A stretch of 64,000 nt of DNA from Poa pratensis (lineage: Eukaryota; Streptophyta; Magnoliopsida; Poales; Poaceae), in NCBI GenBank assembly GCA_947311845.1, contig CAMZMU010000107.1, positions 40,390,838-40,454,837 of the forward strand. The letters are read 5' to 3'. Positions 57,289 through 64,000 of the stretch are shown one piece after another (positions within the stretch are counted from its first letter, which is position 1; every line of letters begins with the position of its first letter). The notes under the pieces are model-generated. The model had not been told where the DNA came from and made no database searches. It was given only the letters and a program-made list of their open reading frames with translations. The position numbers and the translations under genes are program-made.

Positions 57289-57963
57289 TTATTGTGGACG
57301 AAGCTCATGAGGGAGCTTGAACTTAGGTGGTTCCCTCTTCCTTGGGAAGTGTTCCATGCACTTCTTGTGTGTAAACTGAAACTTCACATTCCCTTCTTTT
57401 GAATCAATGATGACACCTGTGGTACGAAGAAAAGGTCTTCCAAGAATAATAGGACTAGAGGTTTTATTCTCCATATCCATGATTAGAAAATCTACAGGCA
57501 CAAAAGTCATATGTAACTCCACCATAACATCACTTACTTTTCCGAAAGCATGTTTAATAGAGTCATCAGCAAGTGCAAGTTCAATGGAGCATTTTTCAAG
57601 ATTTTTCAATTCAAGCACTTCATATAGTTCTTTAGATAAAACAGAGACACTAGATCCTAGATCAAGTATAGCATGGTGTGTCTCTTTTCCAATAGTTACT
57701 AGTACCTTAGGAATACACATATCCCCAAGCTTAGGTGGTATCATAGCCTCTTGGTTGTACCTAGCAATCTTTTCTTTGAAGACATGATTAGCAATATAAG
57801 AACCAAAGCCAGCTTGATTATTGTTGATGGAAGGATCAATTGCAAATTTTTGTAAGATAGATATTAATTCATGCAAGCTACAATTTTCTAAGTCAAGAAA
57901 AGGATCCTTGACTTCACTAAGCATTTTAACTTCCTCCACTTTCTTTTCTAACTCAATCAGCAT
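57289..57963 (-). CDS. Athila-like gag-protease remnant
   Basis: 224 residues. The retropepsin-like domain shows HAILDLGSSVSVLSKELYEV (active site DLGSS), FVPVDFLIMDME and PIILGRPFLRTTGVIID. That is the full set of motifs of plant Gypsy proteases, with the catalytic Asp present. The N-terminal third (ELEKKVEEVKML, LHELISILQKF) is a gag remnant. The ORF stops right after the protease. In complete Athila elements RT would follow in the same frame, so this copy belongs to a protease-only, non-autonomous form or has lost pol. Confidence 0.85.
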   Translation of the reverse strand: MLIELEKKVEEVKMLSEVKDPFLDLENCSLHELISILQKFAIDPSINNNQAGFGSYIANHVFKEKIARYNQEAMIPPKLGDMCIPKVLVTIGKETHHAILDLGSSVSVLSKELYEVLELKNLEKCSIELALADDSIKHAFGKVSDVMVELHMTFVPVDFLIMDMENKTSSPIILGRPFLRTTGVIIDSKEGNVKFQFTHKKCMEHFPRKREPPKFKLPHELRPQ

Positions 57964-58220
57964 AAGAGATTCATCTTAGCAAAGTTTTTATGTGTTTTTT
58001 TATTTTTTATGCAAAACTGAAAATAAATATGCAAGCGGAATATGATATGCAATGACACTAACAAAACAAATAAATTGCTTTGTAAGTAAAGATGGATAAG
58101 ATGGTGCTCACGTAGGTGCAACCTCCCCAGGCTTAGGTGTTAGCACAAGTTGGTGAAGTTGACTTCGTTGTGAGATGAATGCGATGATGCACACCCTTGG
58201 ATAAATCTCTCAGCTATGAT
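57964..58220 (-). other. Leader of the Athila-like element
   Basis: Noncoding sequence between the primer-binding site and the gag-protease ORF. It is much shorter than a complete Athila gag region, which points to deletion of gag. Confidence 0.6.
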
Positions 58221-58238
58221 TCCCCGGCAACGGCGCCA
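58221..58238 (-). other. Athila-like primer-binding site
   Basis: On the minus strand TGGCGCCGTTGCCGGGGA, the form complementary to Asp-tRNA used by many Athila elements, 11 bases after the 5' LTR end. Confidence 0.85.
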
Positions 58239-58249
58239 GAAAACAGTCT

Positions 58250-60024
58250 TGATGGCCCTTGAGGAGGTTGATCTACGGCGCCAGAAAACACTTTGCTTGA
58301 TCTCCGGTGCGTAGTTACCTGCGTCAAAATTAGATGGGTTAGGTTGAGACTCCAAGTGCAGAGTGTGTAGTAAGTGGAAGACGTGTTTTCCCCACGAGGG
58401 TGACTCAAGGGTTTAATATCGAACTCTCGGGGAATCAGTAGTGAAGATATATCTTCTTATCCTTCTTTTGGTTACCTACAAAACAAAGTTAAATGTTTTG
58501 GTCCTCAACCTCACCTGTGGTTGTCAAGCAAAAGGTGTAAGAATGTTATCAAGATAGTTATGCAATGCAAACAGGAAATAAATATGCAATGATGGTGGAT
58601 GCAATGGTAAATGATATTTTTTGGGTTTTTTTAATGATGTATGCAAGATGAAAAGTATTTTTGTATTTTCGGATTTAATGATGGCTGAAAATAGAAAAGT
58701 GGTATATGGTGTTGGAAAGGTGTTTCTTATGATTAAAAATGGACTGGGGTTCATGGTTTCACAAATGCACTCTCTCTTTATAAAGTGGCAGACAATGGAA
58801 CACACACAGAGTTAACATATGAGATTGCAACACAAAGTTTGATAACAAGTTACTAATTATATGGGCATCACGTCCTAACATAGAGACCTTTTGTTTATTA
58901 GTCTCACTTATAGTCCACCAAGATGCGAACTAAATCATAACATCTCGGTAATTATGATAACTCAGAGTATAGCTTTAAGTATCATGACATGAAGTTAAAA
59001 TAAGAACATGCTAGATCTAGTCACGGAGAAGTGGCATGATCACCCACAACCCTTGTAGCATGGTATTTTTGTTTATCCCTAGTGAGGCAACAAAGTAAAG
59101 TAAACACCCTAGTGGATCGCGATATTATAGTTGTCAACTTACCGCACTCACCACCCCCGTTACTCCAACTAATGCACACGTTCCCCCACACACGCTCTCA
59201 TAAACATGCTTGATCATAACAAGTAGAGAAGAACGGGGTACATAATATGCATCTATATTCATAACTGAAACAAACATTGCAATCTCAAACATATATTAAC
59301 TCATAGAAAGATCCACCACATAGGTATTACAACGGTGACCGTAATCATGTTCAGCAGCTCATACGGTACTAATTAGTGAAGCTCAAAGAGAGGAGAGATA
59401 CATAAGTTACTTCCAAAAACCCATAGTCCAGAGGTGGACTACTCCCTCTTCATCATGGAGACGGTGGAGAAGTCGATGGAGAAGATGGAGACCACGCCGG
59501 CAGCGCCCCGCCGGAGTTTTCCCCTCCAATCTGCAGCTCCTGATCTCCATTTCGGTGTTTCTGTGTTTGTGTGGCGCTCCTTCCAAAGAACGTCGGGAGA
59601 CCTTTTTTATAGTCGTTTTTAGGTCAAGACGGAGTCGGTGGACGAAAGATCGACGGCAACGGAGGCACGAGGCCCAAATGGGTGGGCCCCACGCGGCCAC
59701 AGTACCTGGCCGCGTGGGCCACCACCTTTGTGCCTTGCGGGTTCCGTTTGCTTGATTCCTTCGCTCGTACGTCTTCTTCCTTCCAAAATAATGACCTCTG
59801 TATTTTTTCCAGAATTTTATGACGACGTTTGGGTCCCTGAAACATAAAAGGAAAGAAATAGAGGTTTCTGCCTACGCAGGGTTAATTCCATAAAAATAGG
59901 AAACAATTATTTTATTTCCTAAAATCATTAAATAACAGTGGTATAACCCTTATATGATGCAAATATGATTGGAATATAAGTGATATAGTGCAAAGTTCAT
60001 GTATGCATTTTACATGCATCAACA
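58250..60024 (-). repeat. Athila-like element, 5' LTR
   Basis: Copy of 37643-39413. Differences seen by eye include TGATCTCCGG versus TGATATCCGG, AAAATTAGATGG versus AAAAGTAGATGG and GACTCAAGG versus GACTCGAGG. It ends (minus-strand start) at TGTTGATGCATG next to the GACGA flank. Confidence 0.93.
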
Positions 60025-60485
60025 GACGACCCGACGATCACCGTGACAGTCGAGACCATCATACAGATGACCGTCGTGATAATCGAGACCATCGCACAGA
60101 TGATCGCCACGACAGTCGAGATCGCAATGGAGACAACAGATGTGACAACCGCGATAGCTCCAAGAGGCCAGAATGGCGCAGGCGAGCAGACAAAGAGCCT
60201 GAGCGCTCAGTCGAAGAAACGATGGACAATTATTGCAGATTCCATCTGTACAAAGGGGACAACGGTAAGCTACGCTCTAACCATTCGCTGAGAAATTGCT
60301 GAGAGTTCGATCAACTTGCGATTGAACACATACTGCGACTGCAAAGAGATGGGCGCGCACCTCCGCAACTGACGCAGACTCCATCGACTGCGCCACAAGC
60401 ACAGCCTGTTTAGGTATATCCAGCGCCGCAACAAGTACAACAAACACAGGTATATTCCGTACCACCGCAAACACAGCCTACTCAG
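60025..60485 (+). pseudogene. Gypsy-2 gag, C-terminal part after the Athila insertion
   Basis: The Asp/Arg/His-rich repeat (DDRRDNRDHRTDDRHD) continues the tail seen before 37642. Then come a region with CRFHLYKGDN and HSLRNC, a TGA, and a Pro/Gln-rich part with repeats of QVYS.PPQ or QVYSAPTQ type, interrupted by a TAG near 60412. Both stops fit C-to-T changes of CGA or CAG. HxxxxC-type residues suggest a degenerate zinc knuckle. Confidence 0.8.
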
Positions 60486-60917
60486 GTGTATTCTGCACCA
60501 ACACAAGCGCAACCGACGCCAGTATACATGGTACCAGCACAACCCAATACAGGAACACAAATGGCAGCAGCCGTGCACCAGATGCAGCAAGGAGATGAAC
60601 AAAAATATCCCGTAACCCGCGAGCAGATGAACATGATCCAGCGAGGACGTCCATCCAATAGAGAGCAGAAGTTACACACTCGACACGTCAATATGGCGGT
60701 CATGGCACCCCTAGTTGTCCCAGATTTTTTGAGAGGATCAGAAACTCCGATTGTCTTCAATCGAGAGGACCATCCACCCACAGTATATCGACCAGGGCAC
60801 GCAGCCTTGGTACTCGACGCTCAAATTGGAGGCTACGCCATGACCAAGGTCTTCATGGACGGAGGTAGCGGCCTCAACATAATCTTTGCGGATACGCTAC
60901 GCAGGATGAACAAATCC
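60486..60917 (+). pseudogene. Gypsy-2 protease, truncated
   Basis: Contains the conserved region before the active site (VVPDFLRGSETPIVFNREDH, PTVYRPGHAALVLDAQIGGY) and the retropepsin motif KVFMDGGSGLNIIF. About 15 codons later the sequence jumps to the DIFAW-like entry of RT. About 0.5 kb present between these points in Gypsy-1 is missing, including the flap and ALLGRPA region. Confidence 0.85.
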
Positions 60918-62974
60918 TCCGTGAAAACTGGGAAATATTTGCATGGTGCCCAGCTGATATGCCGGGTATTCCCAGGGAATTCACCGAGCACTCTCTACAA
61001 CTCAAGCCAGGTTCTAGACCAGTTAAGCAAACAATGCGCCGTGTCTCCGATCCCAAAAGAGGCGCAATCGAGGCAGAAGTTGACAGGTTGCTCGCTGCGA
61101 AGTTCATTCGAGAAATCAAAAAGGCAGACTGGGTTGCTAACCCTGTATTGGTCGAAAAGAAGCACTCAGACACCCTGCGGATATGTGTGGATTTTACCGC
61201 CCTAAACAAATGATGTCCAAAAGATCATTTCCCATTGACAAGAATTGACCAGATCATCGACTCAACAGCAGGATGCACTCGGTTATCGTTATTGGATGCA
61301 TACTCCGGATACCATCAAATTCGGATGAAAGAAGAAGGACGAAGACAAAACAGCATTCATAACCCCACTCGGGGTCTACTGCTACACAACCATGCCTTTC
61401 GGGCTAAAAAACGCAGGTGCAACCTACCAACGCATGATGCAAAACTGTCTACAAGAACAGATAGGATGCAATGTTTAGGTCTACATCGACGACATCGTCA
61501 TCAAGACTGAGAAGGAGGACACGCTGATCAACGACCTACGGGAGACATTCAAGAACCTCAATCGATACAACATCAAGCTCAACCCAAAGAAATGCACCTT
61601 CGGTGTCCCAGCTGGACAACTTTTGGGTTACTTGATATCTGCGCGCGGAATCGAAGCAGACCCAGAAAAGATATAGGCCATACTCACAATGAAGAGACCC
61701 ACCAAACTCCATGAGGTGCAGCAGCTAGCTGGACGAGTAGCAACACTCAGTCGATTCATCAGCAAACTAGGCGAAAAAGCACTTCCGTTTTACAAACTGA
61801 TGAAGAAAGCAGACAAGTTCGAGTGGACAGACGAAGCCGAAGCAGCTTTCCTCGAACTCAAAAAGATGCTCACAAGTCCTCCAATCCTAGTAGCACCCAA
61901 GGAAAAGGAGCCACTCTACCTATACATATCAGCCACCAATCGAGTGGTCAGCACCGTGCTGGTAGTCGACCGCATGGAAAAAGGACACAACCAAAGCATA
62001 CAGAGACCAGTGTACTACGTAAGTGAAGTTCTCTCCTCATCCAAACAACGTTACCCGCAATATCAGAAATTGGCATACGCCGTGTTCATGACATCCAGAA
62101 AGCTGGCACACTACTTCATAGAACACCCTATAACGGTGATCAATAAATCAGCGATTGGAGACGTCCTCACAAACCCCAACGCAACGGGGCGAGTAGCAAA
62201 ATGGCTCATCGTGCTGGGACCACTCGGAATCAAGTATGAGCACCCGAAGGCCATCAAGGCACAAGTCCTACCCGACTTTCACACCGAGTGGATAGAAGCT
62301 CAATTGCCAGGGGTACCTGATGTGTCAAATTCCTGGACCATGTACTTCGACGGGTCCAAAAAAAATGAAGGAGCAGGAGCAGGCGTCATACTCATATCAC
62401 CAAAAGGCGATAAACTGCGCTATGTCTTGCAAATGGGTTTCGAGTTCCCATCAAACAACGAGGCCGAGTACGAAGCTCTAATCCACGACATGCGCATGGC
62501 AAAAGCCATGGGGTGCACTCGACTAATGATTTATGGTGACTCTAACTTAGTTGTGCAGCAAACAATGAAGGCCTGTGACGCAATCGCAGACAACATGATC
62601 GCCTACCGTGATTTGTACAACATAATGGAGGGCAGCTTCGATGGCTGCGAACTGTGGCACATAGGGAGAGAAAGCAATGAAGAGGCTGACAAACTAGCCA
62701 ACATCGCTTCCACAAAGGCACCAGTACCACCAGGTGTTTTCCTCGAGCGAATAGAGCATAGGTCAATCGACAAACGACCATCGACCACGACAGCAGCTAC
62801 AGACAAGAGGAAAGCACCAAGCACAGAGGATCCTCCGATTGAGGTACTTCTCATTGAGCCAACATGGACTCAACCCTTCCTCGCATACATACTCCGCAAT
62901 GAACTACCAGAAGATACAAACGAGGCCAGACACGTCACTCGACGAGCAAAAGCATAAACCATCATAAACGGTGA
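60918..62974 (+). pseudogene. Gypsy-2 reverse transcriptase and RNase H, decayed
   Basis: RT motifs: PGIPREFTEHSLQLKPGSRP, VANPVLVEKKHS, FPLTRIDQIIDSTAG, LSLLDAYSGYHQI, catalytic YIDD at 61482-61493, KKCTFGVPAGQLLGYLIS. The RNase H part (61689-62957) is long and intact: MYFDGSKKNEGAGAG, NNEAEYEALIHDM, IYGDSNLVVQQ, HIGRESNEEADKLANIA. Damage: TGA near 61211, one extra G near 61333 shifting the frame, TAG at 61476-61478, TAG near 61674 and TAA near 62955. It is cut by the Copia-like LTR at 62975, before integrase. Confidence 0.9.
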
Positions 62975-63145
62975 TGTAGAATTATGAGATTGGCGGAATA
63001 TGATGGATGTTGTATTGAGCCTCATGTGCGAGTATATATGGGAGTACAAACTTGGAGGACAAGAAGTCTCTCCTAGAGATAAGGTAGGTGCCGGATTACA
63101 AATCCTAAACTACCAAATATGTGCAACCGTAATATATCTCTAACA
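62975..63145 (-). repeat. Short (171-bp) LTR of a minus-strand Copia-like element
   Basis: On the minus strand it starts TGTTAGAGATATATTACGG and ends CATAATTCTACA. It is directly preceded on that strand by a purine tract, ACTGCGGGGGGA, the expected primer for plus-strand synthesis, so this is the 3' LTR. The Gypsy-2 RNase H frame ends at GGTGA just before it (62970-62974), the candidate 5-bp target duplication. The partner LTR is outside the window. Confidence 0.7.
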
Positions 63146-64000
63146 TCCCCCCGCAGTCGTAGCGGTAGCGTCGTGAACAACTGGAACGTCGCGGACGGTC
63201 AGACTGGAGAGAAACCGAAGTAGACCAGTGGGCTGACATCCCCCCGCAGTAGGAGCGGGAACGTCGTGGACGGTGTCGCGGCGTCGATGCTTGGACTGTA
63301 GAGAAAGCTGATGAGGAGCTCAAGCGAGGTGATAGCCCTTGTTGCCGATGTCGAGGGAGCCGAGAGCGTTAGGCGGTGCAGCCTTGGTCGGGGTAGCCGT
63401 GCGAAGGGTTGCCGTGGTCGATGTCGTGGTCGGGGTTGCCGGTGTCGAGGTAGACGCAGAAGAAGCCGCTTGCGCATAGTACGCGAGGAGAGTGACGGGG
63501 ACGCGTCGAGGCAGTCGTCGAGGATGCCGATGCCGGGGACGACGCAGTACGAGCCATCGAGGACGAGGTGCGGCCATTGTTTTGCCGGAACAAGGCGCAC
63601 GTCGGGGACGAAGGCATACTCCGGTTTTGCCAGAACCGAGTACGCATAGAAGAAATCGGTGACGTGGTCGAGGCAGTCGTAGAGGAGGAAGTCGATGCCG
63701 AAGACGTTGTCGAGGCCGATGTAGACGAGGCGCCGACCCAGGCTTGCCAGACCCGGGGACACGTCGGGGACGAAGGCACGCACCGATGTTGCCAGTACCG
63801 TGCATGCGGGGGCAGGGACCACCGTGAACCATACGCCAGCGTCGGAGGGGCCAGCAGAGGAGGACTCGACGACGATTGCGGCGCCAATCAGCGGGGGGTA
63901 GAAGGTGCCGATGTCGTCCGCAGTTGTCGGAGTAGACGTAGTCGGGGACGAGGATGATGATGCTGGCGACGTGGTCGTGGTGGACGAAGATGTAGAAGGC
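63146..64000 (-). mobile_element. Interior of the Copia-like element, no recognisable pol
   Basis: Right of the LTR the sequence is GC-rich and full of CGTCG/GTCGAGG words. The polypurine-type word ACATCCCCCCGCAGT occurs twice (63143-63157 and 63236-63250). A block with GCACGTCGGGGACGAAGGCA and a related GACACGTCGGGGACGAAGGC recurs at about 63596 and 63758. Open frames exist on both strands (minus 63822-63199, plus 63568-63957), but none shows Copia RNase H or RT motifs that should lie near a 3' LTR. It may be a non-autonomous element or carry unrelated internal DNA. Confidence 0.5.

Larger units (their letters stand above)
37643..60024 (-). mobile_element. Athila-like Gypsy element, protease only, nested in Gypsy-2
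   Basis: Two LTR copies of about 1.77 kb (37643-39413 and 58250-60024), both TG...CA, flank the interior on the minus strand. A primer-binding site matching the Asp-tRNA type used by Athila lies at 58221-58238. A polypurine tract (AGCTTGGGGA on the minus strand) lies at 39414-39423. The only coding part left is a short gag-protease ORF, so the element is non-autonomous or internally deleted. Target duplication is GACGGA at left (37637-37642) and GACGA at right (60025-60029), with one base lost in the right copy. Joining the flanks with one copy restores the Gypsy-2 gag frame. Confidence 0.88.
34911..62974 (+). mobile_element. Gypsy-2: decayed Tat-type LTR retrotransposon, 5' LTR to RNase H
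   Basis: Starts with an LTR at 34911 and a primer-binding site at 35377. Gag runs to 37642, where a 22.4-kb Athila-like element interrupts it, and resumes at 60025 in the same Asp/Arg-rich low-complexity region. Protease, RT and RNase H follow, until a Copia-like element interrupts it at 62975. Integrase and 3' LTR are outside the window. Premature stops at CGA or CAG codons turned to TGA or TAG, and a deletion between protease and RT, mark it as old. Confidence 0.88.

Overview
This window looks like intergenic, repeat-dense chromosome from a large-genome grass, most likely a pooid cereal type. That is an inference from plant introns, Tat- and Athila-type Gypsy elements, rice-like L1 LINEs, a MuDR-type transposon and a MEG-like cysteine-rich peptide gene. 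Only the MEG-like gene (17191-17682) looks like an ordinary host gene. Nearly everything else is transposon.

Left third (1-16072). Three elements sit end to end, separated by pure (TA)n tracts at 6458-6525, 12790-12833 and 16040-16072. All visible ends share a GCTATT-type terminus containing a short palindrome. Element E1 enters from the left edge and carries an 11-exon Ulp1/C48 cysteine-protease-like gene on the minus strand whose splice phases all agree. Element E2 (6.3 kb) has no convincing gene and consists of subterminal motif arrays, a 170-bp repeat array and a 1.3-1.5 kb tandem duplication. Element E3 (3.2 kb) has a GC-rich, exon-like region. A 5'-truncated RTE-type LINE with a 25-bp target duplication and the MEG-like gene follow.

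Middle (17977-32429). A nearly fresh Tat-lineage Gypsy element (Gypsy-1) has two almost identical 1.08-kb LTRs and a GTATC target duplication. It carries gag, protease, RT, RNase H and integrase on the plus strand, and a separate five-exon antisense gene with its own TATA box between pol and the 3' LTR. Its reading frames are broken many times, almost always where a homopolymer is one base too short, which suggests residual long-read assembly error rather than decay.

Right half (33541-64000) is a nest. A 5'-truncated LINE (33541-34910) is split by a decayed Tat-type Gypsy-2 (34911-62974). Gypsy-2 holds a minus-strand Athila-like, protease-only element (37643-60024). That holds a near-full-length L1/RIL LINE (about 40690-56303). 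The LINE holds a 7.85-kb MULE (45889-53742) with a 9-bp target duplication. The MULE contains a small truncated LINE (47856-48004). Finally a short-LTR Copia-like element (62975 to past the right edge) has landed in Gypsy-2. The MULE carries a three-exon MuDR-type transposase, a two-exon GRF zinc-finger membrane protein and a convergent 140-residue ORF of unknown function.
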